Part shown: piece after piece, positions 8,086 to 16,687 of the stretch | Layout of the letters: every line of letters starts with the position of its first letter | Numbering within the stretch: position 1 is the first letter of the stretch | Program-made: the position numbers and the translations under genes | The notes under the pieces: generated by a model | Databases searched by the model: none | What the model saw: the letters and a program-made list of their open reading frames with translations, nothing else | Told to the model about the DNA's origin: nothing | IMG/VR virus record: IMGVR_UViG_3300028925_011923 | Location: 1-36,008 of that record | Length of the DNA stretch: 36,008 nucleotides | Origin: a virus | Reading direction: 5' to 3' (one strand)

Positions 8086-10521
8086 ATGTCTGAGTACATC
8101 GATGGAGATTGGCCCCCCGCCAACAAAAGTCGCCGTAGAGCCAGCACCGGACGATCCGAGCTTAAGCTGTTTGATGTGACCGGCGAACCGCTTACTAATG
8201 AGACTTTGCAGTTTACAGAAGCGGGACAGACAAAAACAATTACAGCTCAGCTCCAAGTTTTAGATGAGAGTAATGAGGCAATTCTAGACCACCAGATCGA
8301 TTGGACCTCATCATTTCCAGAGTTGATTAGTGTTACGGCCGATACTACATACGGGAACGAGGCGAGCGCTGTTACAGTCACAGCTATTAAACCAACCGCA
8401 TCTCAGCAAGGTGTAATACTTCGAGCAACATGTGTGGTAACGCCCCCCGACGGCGAAGAAAAAACTATCGAAGCCCAGCGCACTGCGACATTTGTTAGAG
8501 TATTAGGGTGCATGGACCCAGATGCGCTGAATTATGATTCTCTTGCAACCGAAGATAACGGCACTTGTGAATTTATTCAACCATCTTCTACCACCCGCGT
8601 CCCAACCGGATTGGTCACTCAGCATGAGTTTGTAGTTAATTTAAAGTTTAAGTCCGACTATACTCAAATTTCCATACGAACTATTTTAGCTCAGACTATT
8701 ACAGATATGATGCAACCATATTTTGACGATTATTATGATCAATTAAGATATGGAAAAACTCTTCTTAATTTTGATAAAGGTAGTGATCTACCAATATCTA
8801 TGGCTAATGAACAACTTCAAATTATAAATTGGAAACGAGCAGAAGGAAATAAAGTAGCCCTTCGTCTTAAAAATGTACTTCCCACTGGATATCAAGTCGG
8901 CCGCCGGGCTATGGTAGTTAGAGAAATACAAAATCCAGTTTTTGATGTAATTAAATTTTTACCTGTTGAAGTTGGACCCATTGTACCAGAGTTAAGACCA
9001 TCTATACCTTCGGGCAGACTTGGAACCCAAAATAAAGTAACAGGAAGATTAGTAGATTTACTGCCAGGCATAGCTGGAGGATCTGGAGCATTGAGTGTAA
9101 GTTCAAGTTATTCTAATTTTGTTTCAAATCAAGTATTAGAAAATTATTATAATGTGAATCAAACGTCTATGGAGATAAATGTAGATTATTCAAATTTTGA
9201 AAATTTTGTGACATTTGGATCTGCTCAAAAGAGAATTGATGTCTTTAAGGCCAAGTTAGATAAAATACAAGATTTAGTAATAGTATCTCCGGTATTTGTT
9301 GAAGATTTAAATATTTCTGGTTCATCTGCTGAATCGGGATCATATAATACTGTTTTTGGAACGTTGGTAGTCGCTGCGAATGGAACGACTACTTTGTCAC
9401 AGTCGGGTTCTTCAGTGGTATATGACCTGTTGACCGCTACTACTGGAAGTCCGGGCTATGAAGCTTCAGCTTCTGTCTTTGTTGATACATCAAATCAAGT
9501 TTCAAAACAAATACAAGACTTAGTTAGAAATTTTGATGGATATGAAAGTGAGTTGTGGTTTGAATCTAATCTTCCATATTCAGCTTCCGATGAATCGAAT
9601 GTTAACATAAATAATCAATATAAAGTTGATTATACCTATCCGAAGATCTTAGGAATACCACTTGCAACAACCGATCCATTGGTATCTGGCTCGGCCGGGG
9701 GTGAGTGGTATCCACAGATGACAGCTATTGCAATTGATTATGATGCAAATAATAAAAATAGATTAACAGAAAACATTCCAGATTATTTGTGGGATGATGA
9801 AGATTCGGTTGATTTTATAACATTTACCGATTTAATTGGTCATCATTTTGATAATGTTAAAGTTTATATTAAAAATTTGGAAAACTTGTCTTCTAGATAT
9901 CCAAAAATAGATAAAGAAATATCAGCACCTATGGCGGCTAATGTAATAGAATCATTTGGTGTGAGTATTCCAAGTATTTCTGGTGTCGAGGGGCTGGTTA
10001 AGTATGTTACGGGGGATAATACGGGATCTGTTTCTTATAAAAAAATAGCTGATGAATATTATAATAGATATGTTCATGCTTTGCCGTTCATATTGAAATC
10101 AAAAGGAACAAAACAATCTATAAATTCATTACTTAATGTCTTTGGAATTAACCCGAATTTAATTACAGTTCGTGAATCTCTAAAGGGAGCATATACTACA
10201 ATTGAGCCCGTTAAGGTGACAACAACTGAACAAGATTTTGGTTTAGAATTTAATAGTGGTTCTTGGGTAAGGGTTCCATTTTCTGCTAGTTTAAGACAAC
10301 CAAAAACAATACAAGCAAGATTTTCATTGTTGGATGTTAGAAATCAAACAATATTAAATTTTGAGCCGTCATCTTCATATAGATTAAATGTTGAACGACA
10401 TCCATCTGCGGCTACTAACACATATTATACAAATTCTGGTCGATTGGATTTAGTTTCGGGATCATCTGCTACAGGAACGGCTAGTCTTGCTACTACTGAG
10501 TATTTTGATCTCTTTGATTAA
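8086..10521 (+). CDS. N-terminal part of a stop-split giant structural protein
   Basis: Codons 1-811 of a reading frame that continues to 13062 apart from one TAA at codon 812. Domain order: a short linker; an Ig-like (Big_2-type) domain at ~40-137 (ITAQLQVLDE, IDWTSSFPELISV, AVTVTAIKP); a Cys-framed Asp/Asn-rich segment, Cys142 to Cys161 (DPDALNYDSLATEDNGT), like the calcium-binding-type repeats of secreted adhesins; then a long region typical of large virion proteins, including a helical part with PFILKSKGTKQSINSLLNVFGI; and the first strands of a LamG/concanavalin-like domain from ~715 (FGLEFNSGSWVRVPFSASL). GGGAG precedes the ATG. The first ~500 bases are more GC-rich than the rest. As a separate product it would end in mid-domain. 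Confidence 0.8.
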   Translation: MSEYIDGDWPPANKSRRRASTGRSELKLFDVTGEPLTNETLQFTEAGQTKTITAQLQVLDESNEAILDHQIDWTSSFPELISVTADTTYGNEASAVTVTAIKPTASQQGVILRATCVVTPPDGEEKTIEAQRTATFVRVLGCMDPDALNYDSLATEDNGTCEFIQPSSTTRVPTGLVTQHEFVVNLKFKSDYTQISIRTILAQTITDMMQPYFDDYYDQLRYGKTLLNFDKGSDLPISMANEQLQIINWKRAEGNKVALRLKNVLPTGYQVGRRAMVVREIQNPVFDVIKFLPVEVGPIVPELRPSIPSGRLGTQNKVTGRLVDLLPGIAGGSGALSVSSSYSNFVSNQVLENYYNVNQTSMEINVDYSNFENFVTFGSAQKRIDVFKAKLDKIQDLVIVSPVFVEDLNISGSSAESGSYNTVFGTLVVAANGTTTLSQSGSSVVYDLLTATTGSPGYEASASVFVDTSNQVSKQIQDLVRNFDGYESELWFESNLPYSASDESNVNINNQYKVDYTYPKILGIPLATTDPLVSGSAGGEWYPQMTAIAIDYDANNKNRLTENIPDYLWDDEDSVDFITFTDLIGHHFDNVKVYIKNLENLSSRYPKIDKEISAPMAANVIESFGVSIPSISGVEGLVKYVTGDNTGSVSYKKIADEYYNRYVHALPFILKSKGTKQSINSLLNVFGINPNLITVRESLKGAYTTIEPVKVTTTEQDFGLEFNSGSWVRVPFSASLRQPKTIQARFSLLDVRNQTILNFEPSSSYRLNVERHPSAATNTYYTNSGRLDLVSGSSATGTASLATTEYFDLFD
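10519..10521 (+). other. Single in-frame TAA inside a LamG-like domain
   Basis: Translation through this TAA stays in the same frame and completes the LamG-like fold (NPVSIQLKYDAAGVNFDVRK directly after it, LYIGS and SLDEFRTWGE further on). A point mutation, sequence error or read-through codon fits; an insertion or deletion does not, because the frame is unchanged on both sides. Confidence 0.85.
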
Positions 10522-13062
10522 AATCCTGTTAGTATACAATTAAAGTATGATGCGGCCGGTGTTAACTTTGATGTTAGAAAAATAGAAAATGAAGAAACAA
10601 CATTTTCCGCGTCGTTACAGGAGTCAGCACCAAGTATGAGTGCTGATTGGGGATCTTTATCAAACCTTTATATTGGTTCCCCCGCAAAATCATCTAGTGT
10701 TGGATATCATCTCAGTGCTAGTTTAGATGAATTTAGAACGTGGGGAGAACAAATTAGTGATGCAAAATTTATTGAATTTGTAGAAAACCCAGGCATGTAT
10801 GCGGGAAATACCCATACTTCTTCATTACAAAATCTTCATGTTAGATTATCGTTTAATTTACCAGAAGATGTTCGAACACTTGGATATGTGACCAATACTA
10901 CACCATATGAGAACAAATCCCAAGCACCGTCTTTGGCCACCATTGCTAGCAGTGCGGACAATGTAGATGGAATTGCATTTAGTGTTGGATCATCCCCCAT
11001 GTACCAATCTAAGAGAAGTATTAGAACGGTCATTGAAAGTTCATATAAGGTAGGGGCAAGTACACGAACTACTGATATGATACGAATTGCACCAGCACCG
11101 CCGTTGTCGGGATCGTTGAGTAGAACATCAACGTTAACGTCTATTGTTAAGAAATTCCAAACAAGTAGCATGGGATCGACCGATATAGATATATCCATAT
11201 CACCAGTAGATGCTGTGGACAGAGATGTTATTCGTTCGTATGGTAATATTAATTTAGGTAATTTTATTGGTCGTCCGATTGATAGAAATGCTGACAACTA
11301 TCCCTTATTAGATACTATTGAACAAACGTTTGTAAAGAGTTTAGCACCAACAATAGATTATAATGCTTTTATTAGATTTTTTGATAAGTTTTTACATCTG
11401 TTTGGTGATACTGTAAAGGATTATTTCCCCGCCCGCGCTAACATTACAGATGGAATTGTTATTCGTTCTCCAATTTTAAATAGAAATAAACTAAGAGGAA
11501 GAGAAACCATTAAGATGGGGGGAGAGAATACGCGAAGAACAAATAATGCTATTACATCTACTACTGATAAGGATGTGATTAGATCATTCGATCCGACGCT
11601 TTCAATTAGTTCTTCTTTTACAAATGAACTCCAAGCTGATTATTCTAGCATTGATTCAAGTTTGTCATTGTCAGATTATACTGCCGGAACTGCTGTTCCT
11701 GCAAGGTTTGTTGTATCAGCCGATGGATATGATCAAAGTGGGTTTAATACTTTGAATGGTATTATTGTTCGACCTAATAGAGAGCGAGATGCTACCCAAC
11801 GAGGAGATGGAGCATTCCCCGCGTTGCCGTCTGTATTTGCTGGCAGCTCAACCGCAAGTCTGCTTTCTACCACACCTATTCAGGACGGTGCCCTGGCATA
11901 CGGTCCAGTAGATGACTTTACACCGGATAATATAGACGCATATACTTATTTTGATCAATCTCACGGTCTTACTTATATTGATGCTGTTAGAAATCTACCA
12001 GTTACACAATCGTGGATGCCAGCTGCTCCAAATGTTACCAGTTCTGGGTGGATTCATAATAATTCTTATAATTTAGGAGATGTTGTTTTACAACCTATAG
12101 ATACGAAATTATATCTTAGTGGATCGACATATAGTTCTGGAAGTGATTTGTCCGATAATGGAAAATATTATGTATGTCAACCACAAACGGATAGAACATC
12201 TACATTTCAAAGTTTACATCCACCACAACTTGATGGAAATAATTGGGTACCTTTGAAATATAACAAAGAATGGTATCAAAAATTGGCTAGATTTGCATAC
12301 GTTGGTGGTGATACAGATAATGTTTCGTTATTAACAGATACTACTTTTGTAGGGTACGATTCAATACCAAAAGAATATACAAGAAAACACTTTAGATTTT
12401 TTAGAGATACTTCAATTGGAGCTAGACGGAGAACATATGAGGGAACATTAAATACAATAACTACAACCGTTGATGTAGGACAACCATTTGAAGTGTTTGA
12501 TCTTAACGTTCAGACGATCACGGTCGGTAGCAATGACCGCGCTAGTGGTACTGGCACTGATGACGATATCAGGGGTCAGGACGATGGCCTGTTCGACGAG
12601 AGGCCCCTCACCTACCCCATTGGGCCAATGGACCCAACGACTGGACCCACAGCCGATCCTACGGAAGATCCCCGAATCAACGTTATTAGGGATATCATTG
12701 CTACAGTTCCCATCATTGACCCAGTACTGCCCCAAGATCCAGCGGCTATAATTAAGGTCGAAAAAATTGTTGAGATTGAGAAGGTAATTGAGAGTCATCG
12801 CCGCGATATCGGCCATGCCGCTCCTGACGCCGACGCGAGGCGCGATGAAATTGTTCGGTTGAAGAAGCAAGCTAAGGCTATTAGGGATGAATTAGTAGAT
12901 GATATAGTCCGTGAAGACGAAAAGATTGATCCTGTCGCGCGAGTGGAAAGGACTGAACGACCCGATCCATTTGAGATTAAACCAAGTGGTAGAGATCTTC
13001 CTAGAGAGAAAGAGGAAGATTTTGGTCCATCTGTTCCCGACGAGGATGATGGAATGTTTTAG
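10522..13062 (+). CDS. C-terminal part of the stop-split giant structural protein
   Basis: Continues the 8086 frame after the TAA. The coding signal begins directly at 10522, not at the first ATG. The first ATG is at 10636 (808 aa) with AGGAG at 10619-10623, a 12-nt spacing that could allow weak re-initiation. Residues up to ~110 codons after the TAA finish the LamG-like beta-sandwich (LYIGS, YHLSASLDEFRTWGEQISDA, ENPGMYAGN). The middle is a large beta-rich virion region. The end (from ~12500) changes to GC-richer DNA encoding a Pro/Asp-rich linker, a charged helical segment (VEKIVEIEKVIESHRRDI; DARRDEIVRLKKQAKAIRDE), probably coiled coil, and an acidic tail. Likely one polypeptide of ~1,650 residues with the upstream part in relatives. 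Confidence 0.75.
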   Translation, partial: NPVSIQLKYDAAGVNFDVRKIENEETTFSASLQESAPSMSADWGSLSNLYIGSPAKSSSVGYHLSASLDEFRTWGEQISDAKFIEFVENPGMYAGNTHTSSLQNLHVRLSFNLPEDVRTLGYVTNTTPYENKSQAPSLATIASSADNVDGIAFSVGSSPMYQSKRSIRTVIESSYKVGASTRTTDMIRIAPAPPLSGSLSRTSTLTSIVKKFQTSSMGSTDIDISISPVDAVDRDVIRSYGNINLGNFIGRPIDRNADNYPLLDTIEQTFVKSLAPTIDYNAFIRFFDKFLHLFGDTVKDYFPARANITDGIVIRSPILNRNKLRGRETIKMGGENTRRTNNAITSTTDKDVIRSFDPTLSISSSFTNELQADYSSIDSSLSLSDYTAGTAVPARFVVSADGYDQSGFNTLNGIIVRPNRERDATQRGDGAFPALPSVFAGSSTASLLSTTPIQDGALAYGPVDDFTPDNIDAYTYFDQSHGLTYIDAVRNLPVTQSWMPAAPNVTSSGWIHNNSYNLGDVVLQPIDTKLYLSGSTYSSGSDLSDNGKYYVCQPQTDRTSTFQSLHPPQLDGNNWVPLKYNKEWYQKLARFAYVGGDTDNVSLLTDTTFVGYDSIPKEYTRKHFRFFRDTSIGARRRTYEGTLNTITTTVDVGQPFEVFDLNVQTITVGSNDRASGTGTDDDIRGQDDGLFDERPLTYPIGPMDPTTGPTADPTEDPRINVIRDIIATVPIIDPVLPQDPAAIIKVEKIVEIEKVIESHRRDIGHAAPDADARRDEIVRLKKQAKAIRDELVDDIVREDEKIDPVARVERTERPDPFEIKPSGRDLPREKEEDFGPSVPDEDDGMF

Positions 13063-13112
13063 GGACCGCACGCAGTTTTAATTGAAAATCTTTTAAAATG
13101 AATTTAGATAAT

Positions 13113-13123
13113 ACTTATATTAG
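13113..13123 (+). promoter_or_regulatory. Candidate phage promoter motif (ACTTATATTAG)
   Basis: ACTTATATTAG is the fullest copy of the recurring intergenic motif. It sits in an 82-nt non-coding gap, 21 nt before ATG 13145, with AGGAG at 13131-13135 in the would-be leader. Promoter function is inferred from position and recurrence. Confidence 0.42.
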
Positions 13124-13144
13124 AACCAATAGGAGACAACAAAT

Positions 13145-13825
13145 ATGGCATATCTTGACAACACTGTAATTACAGTTGACGCTGTTCTCACCAAAAAGGG
13201 TAGAGAACGATTGGGACAGGGAAGAGACGCTTTTAATATTACAAAATTTGCAGTATCCGATGATGAGATCGATTATTCATTATATAATACCGCTCATCCA
13301 CTAGGATCATCATATTATTCAAATATTATTGAGTCGATGCCTGTTTTGGAAGCAATTCCAGACGAATCCCAAACAATGCGTTATAAATTAGCATCTATGA
13401 CTGTGGGACTCAAGAGACTCCCAATACTTGCCGGAGACGGAGTGCTCTCTTCAATAACATTAGATTCATTGACGGAAACACACAAAATTTCTCCGAAAAC
13501 CATAGTGCATGCAACGGCTGGAGGAACTCTCGATTCCTCTACCACTCTTGATAGTATTCAGGGATATACTATAATTCTATTTGATGAAGAGGCTGCAAGA
13601 GTAGAAATTGAAAGTGGACTACCTGCAGCTGCGAATTATAAAAACGCATCTAATGTTACAGTGAATCCTCTTATTAACTTTTCATCAACTATTGTTAAGG
13701 CTGGATTTAGTTTTACAATTGTACCAAAGGAAGTAACTGCGCAGAGAAATACAAAAATTACAATTTTTGGTAATGAATCTGGAGTGACAAAAACAATGTC
13801 ACTTACAATTAATCCTACAACTTAA
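13145..13825 (+). CDS. Conserved virion structural protein, 226 aa
   Basis: The N-terminus (MAYLDNTVITVDAVLTKKGR, then a FAVSDDEIDYSLYN-type segment) matches a pattern I associate with conserved structural proteins of marine T4-like phages that lie next to tail or neck genes; no enzymatic function is known for them. The C-terminal ~75 residues are beta-rich and look Ig-like (IVKAGFSFTIVPKEVTA, TKITIFGNESGVTKTMSL). AGGAG precedes the ATG, and a candidate promoter lies just upstream, so this may be the first gene of a transcription unit running through 16307. Family memory is not backed by a search. Confidence 0.75.
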   Translation: MAYLDNTVITVDAVLTKKGRERLGQGRDAFNITKFAVSDDEIDYSLYNTAHPLGSSYYSNIIESMPVLEAIPDESQTMRYKLASMTVGLKRLPILAGDGVLSSITLDSLTETHKISPKTIVHATAGGTLDSSTTLDSIQGYTIILFDEEAARVEIESGLPAAANYKNASNVTVNPLINFSSTIVKAGFSFTIVPKEVTAQRNTKITIFGNESGVTKTMSLTINPTT

Positions 13826-13850
13826 TGACTATTTTAAAATAAACTAACTT

Positions 13851-13854
13851 GAGG
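13851..13854 (+). promoter_or_regulatory. Ribosome binding site that fixes the start at 13861
   Basis: GAGG lies six bases before ATG 13861. The alternative TTG at 13849 would place this site inside the gene. Confidence 0.65.
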
Positions 13855-13860
13855 CAAAAA

Positions 13861-15042
13861 ATGGCACAAATTTACAAAAGGATTACCGCAGATGATAGAA
13901 GTTTCATTTCGCAAGAATCGACTACAGGATTGTGGAGTGGAGATACAGGATCGTTAAGTACCCTGCATACTTCGGCTACTCAAATAGCAAAAGCTAATTC
14001 AAAATATTTTGTTGATGTTTATGACGTAGACCCCGCAACCACTTCGTCCGCTGCTGTTCAATTTTCACTAGGATATGGCAATCGTTTTGGATCGGGTTCT
14101 CCAACGTTAACTCAACAAAACACATCAACGCGGGCTGCTCAGGCTGTTTATCTTCAGTTAAAGAATTTACTGTTAGATCCAACCGATACACAATTTACCT
14201 TTGCTAGTTCTGCAACATCTAATCAAATTTATGCTATTGTTATTTCAAGATCTCGTTATAAGGGATACGTTGATTCTGGTAATTGGCAACTTACTCTGAG
14301 TGGTTCAAATGGATCTTTCCACTTTATTGATGACAGTTCACAAACTCTTGGAACCAAAAGATCGTTTGCAAAGAATGGATTAGTCTTCAACGTTGCTTCT
14401 GGTTCTCTTAGCGGAACCCAAGGAAGTACTATTGTATCCACCACTTCTACTGGGTCCGCCGCGACTGCTAAGGGATTTGGATTATTCTATCCGCAAAAGG
14501 GTATTATTATTTTAAATGCAGATGTAATTGGTGCACATGTAGGATTTAAGGCTAGAACTGGATCTCTTGGTGATATTATAGGTAATTCAACAGGTGCAGG
14601 CGAAAACACTTCCTCAGCTGCTGTATTTATAAGTGCTTCAAGTTCAACTAATACGATTCCACGATCACCAATTACGGGGGCATTAGCAGGAACGGGTGGA
14701 GTTTACCAAGATCAATATAATTGGCACGGATTATATCGTAGTATGGTACTTGGATCACAGGACGTTGGGTTTACAGCTCGTTCTGCTGAAATCATTTCTT
14801 CAAATCATTATTTCCTACGGCTTAATAATAAGGAATTCAATTATTCAAACAATCCATCATTTGCTACGGGATCGAATGGTCAATTAGCTAATCAAGATTT
14901 TGAAAATGATCCTAAAGTTTTTGTAACAACCGTTGGGTTGTATAACGATTCAAATGAACTATTAGCGGTTGCTAAACTGAGTCGCCCGTTAGAGAAATCC
15001 TTCTCCAAGGAAGCTTTGCTTAGAGTCCGATTGGATTTCTAA
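13861..15042 (+). CDS. Virion structural protein, paralogue of the 15055 gene
   Basis: The protein (393 aa from ATG 13861) is Ser/Gly/Thr-rich and beta-rich. It contains GFGLFYPQKGIIILNADVIG in the middle and a C-terminal block with NNKEFNYSNNPSF followed by VTTVGLYNDSNELLAVAKLS. The same ending occurs in the next gene, so the two are paralogues. I recall this ending from structural proteins of marine T4-like phages, but their exact place in the virion is unknown to me. No transmembrane segment, Cys pair or catalytic motif is seen. The start is set by GAGG at 13851; the two genes are 12 nt apart and probably co-transcribed. Confidence 0.8.
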   Translation: MAQIYKRITADDRSFISQESTTGLWSGDTGSLSTLHTSATQIAKANSKYFVDVYDVDPATTSSAAVQFSLGYGNRFGSGSPTLTQQNTSTRAAQAVYLQLKNLLLDPTDTQFTFASSATSNQIYAIVISRSRYKGYVDSGNWQLTLSGSNGSFHFIDDSSQTLGTKRSFAKNGLVFNVASGSLSGTQGSTIVSTTSTGSAATAKGFGLFYPQKGIIILNADVIGAHVGFKARTGSLGDIIGNSTGAGENTSSAAVFISASSSTNTIPRSPITGALAGTGGVYQDQYNWHGLYRSMVLGSQDVGFTARSAEIISSNHYFLRLNNKEFNYSNNPSFATGSNGQLANQDFENDPKVFVTTVGLYNDSNELLAVAKLSRPLEKSFSKEALLRVRLDF

Positions 15043-15054
15043 TTGGAGATTTAA

Positions 15055-15942
15055 ATGTCCGTCTTTAAACAGATCGGTGGCGGAAATCATATAGCGGAAC
15101 CCTTTGAGGTCAACGCTGATCATAGTTTCGTATGGGTATCCGGTTCAGCTACAGCCGGTACAAATGGTCAAGCTTCTCCTACATCTTCGTTGAGCGGTTC
15201 GGGATTTAGTATTAATCTCGCTAACGAACCCCCAATAAATTATCCAACTGGCACCACTCAATACTTGGGGGGAATTTCAGACGGTGGATTTCATTCTTAT
15301 CCATTGTTTAATTCTATTAAAAAGTATTTTTATGTTGGAGAAGTGTCTGCTTCATCAGATAATGCTTATGGATTTTATCCATCCGGTTCAATGTTTGTGT
15401 GGAATGTTGGTTCAAATTTTACTGGAGAGGGAATTAAACCAGATACATTTAAAATTGAATTAGCTGGTAGCTCTTTGAATATTCAAGATGATGGCACTGG
15501 AAAACTTAAATTAAATAAAACGGGATCTGTTGTTGGTAATATTTCTTATAATCATGGAATTGCTGCCGTTCAACGAAATATTACTGCTAGTGCTGCTAGT
15601 TTTATATCCACAGATGGAATTTCTATTCGTAATAACGTAGTTGTTACATCCACTTTCCAATCAATTGTTAATATTTATGAACATACGGTAACTTGTACGA
15701 TTCAACCATCGGATTATAATGTAACGTTTAACCCGTCAGCACACACTACTGTGAATGCACTAGATGTGACGGGCTCGGGCAATTATAATAATTATATAGA
15801 TAGTGGTTCGGCTTTACCCTATGTAACAACATTGGGGTTATATAATGATTCTAATGAAATGTTAGCAGTAGCTAAATTATCAAAACCAATAACTAGAATG
15901 AAACACAGTGATCAAACTTTTGTTATTAAGTTTGACGAATAA
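15055..15942 (+). CDS. Virion structural protein, paralogue of the 13861 gene
   Basis: The 295-residue protein shares its C-terminus with the preceding one (VTTLGLYNDSNEMLAVAKLS here) and has comparable middle elements (TFKIELAGSSLNIQDD; ISYNHGIAAVQ) but lacks the long insertion of the 393-residue partner. The N-terminus (MSVFKQIGGGNHIAEPFEVN) is different, suggesting a different attachment partner. GGAG lies seven bases before the ATG. Two diverged copies side by side suggest that they form neighbouring or alternating positions of one structure (inference). Confidence 0.8.
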   Translation: MSVFKQIGGGNHIAEPFEVNADHSFVWVSGSATAGTNGQASPTSSLSGSGFSINLANEPPINYPTGTTQYLGGISDGGFHSYPLFNSIKKYFYVGEVSASSDNAYGFYPSGSMFVWNVGSNFTGEGIKPDTFKIELAGSSLNIQDDGTGKLKLNKTGSVVGNISYNHGIAAVQRNITASAASFISTDGISIRNNVVVTSTFQSIVNIYEHTVTCTIQPSDYNVTFNPSAHTTVNALDVTGSGNYNNYIDSGSALPYVTTLGLYNDSNEMLAVAKLSKPITRMKHSDQTFVIKFDE

Positions 15943-15953
15943 GGAGAAACAAA

Positions 15954-16307
15954 ATGTCAGATATGTTAACGAGATATAATGAATCAACATCTACAACGGT
16001 TCAAAGTGCGCGCAAACAAGCAGAGGGAGACAAAACAACAGCAGTTAATTTTTTTGATAGAGAAACTACATATCAAGATAATTTTACACCAAGAGATAAG
16101 GGTAACGCAACTGTAACTCTTTCTAATGCTGACGATGATACGGTTGGAAATTTTACAGAAGATGCATTATCACACTATAATCAAGAAATTGTAGACTTGG
16201 CTAATGGACATCACAAGTATAATAGATCAAATGTCGATTCACATTATGTAAATCAGAATTTAAATACCCCCGGCGCGATATATCAGCACGGCGCTTCTGA
16301 AAAATAA
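15954..16307 (+). CDS. Small 117-aa polar protein at the end of the virion block
   Basis: Not recognised. The protein is very hydrophilic, rich in Asn, Asp, Thr and His, with few large hydrophobics, and probably extended or disordered on its own (TYQDNFTPRDKGNATVTLSN; HHKYNRSNVDSHYVNQNLN). AAGGAG lies seven bases before the ATG. It is the last virion-like gene before the DNA-metabolism cassette. A small decoration or linker protein is possible but not shown. Confidence 0.68.
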   Translation: MSDMLTRYNESTSTTVQSARKQAEGDKTTAVNFFDRETTYQDNFTPRDKGNATVTLSNADDDTVGNFTEDALSHYNQEIVDLANGHHKYNRSNVDSHYVNQNLNTPGAIYQHGASEK

Positions 16308-16325
16308 TTAAAAAGGTTATAAAAT

Positions 16326-16676
16326 ATGTCAATTACACCTCGTAGCCGTAAGGCTAAGGGGAGACGGTTACAACAAGAAGTATGTAATTTGTTGTTGGAA
16401 CAGTTTTCCCATCTAGAACAAGACGATATCAAGCCCGCCATCATGGGAGAAAGTGGTGAAGATGTAAAACTTTCCCCAGCGGCTAGGAGATCCATTCCCT
16501 ATTCGTTTGAATGTAAATCTCAGGAAAGACTTAATGTTTGGCAAGCACTAAATCAAGCCGATGGTAATAGTAAAGGCCATGAACCTATTTTGGTTTTTAA
16601 ACGGAACCGAAGTAAGATTTATGCGGTTGTCGAATTCGACCATTTACTAAAGTTGTTGGAATTAAACAACAATTGA
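16326..16676 (+). CDS. Holliday-junction resolvase-like PD-(D/E)xK nuclease
   Basis: This short protein has the motif order of small RecB-type/Holliday-junction resolvase-like nucleases of phages: a basic start (RSRKAKGRRLQQE) with Glu18 in the first helix, Asp46 in MGESGEDVKLSPAARR, and the catalytic Glu62-x-Lys64 in YSFECKSQE, followed by a helix NVWQALNQADG and a strand ILVFKRNR. In T4 the resolvase role is filled by the unrelated gp49; here a resolvase-like enzyme would remove branches from replicating concatemers before packaging. AAAAGG precedes the ATG. The neighbouring primase and gp47/gp46 support a replication-recombination role. Substrate specificity cannot be read from sequence. 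Confidence 0.78.
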   Translation: MSITPRSRKAKGRRLQQEVCNLLLEQFSHLEQDDIKPAIMGESGEDVKLSPAARRSIPYSFECKSQERLNVWQALNQADGNSKGHEPILVFKRNRSKIYAVVEFDHLLKLLELNNN

Positions 16677-16687
16677 GCGGTAGGCAC

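Noticed and set aside
10519-10521. Reassignment of TAA to a sense codon across the genome
   Set aside because: Most genes here end in TAA right before a new start, so TAA is read as stop generally.
10836-11297. 153-codon open frame on the minus strand
   Set aside because: It lies wholly within the long + strand structural frame, has no ribosome site and no recognisable protein pattern; a shadow frame.
12448-12870. 140-codon minus-strand and 87-codon plus-strand frames
   Set aside because: Both overlap the GC-richer end of the structural gene, where fewer chance stops occur; composition, not coding, explains them.
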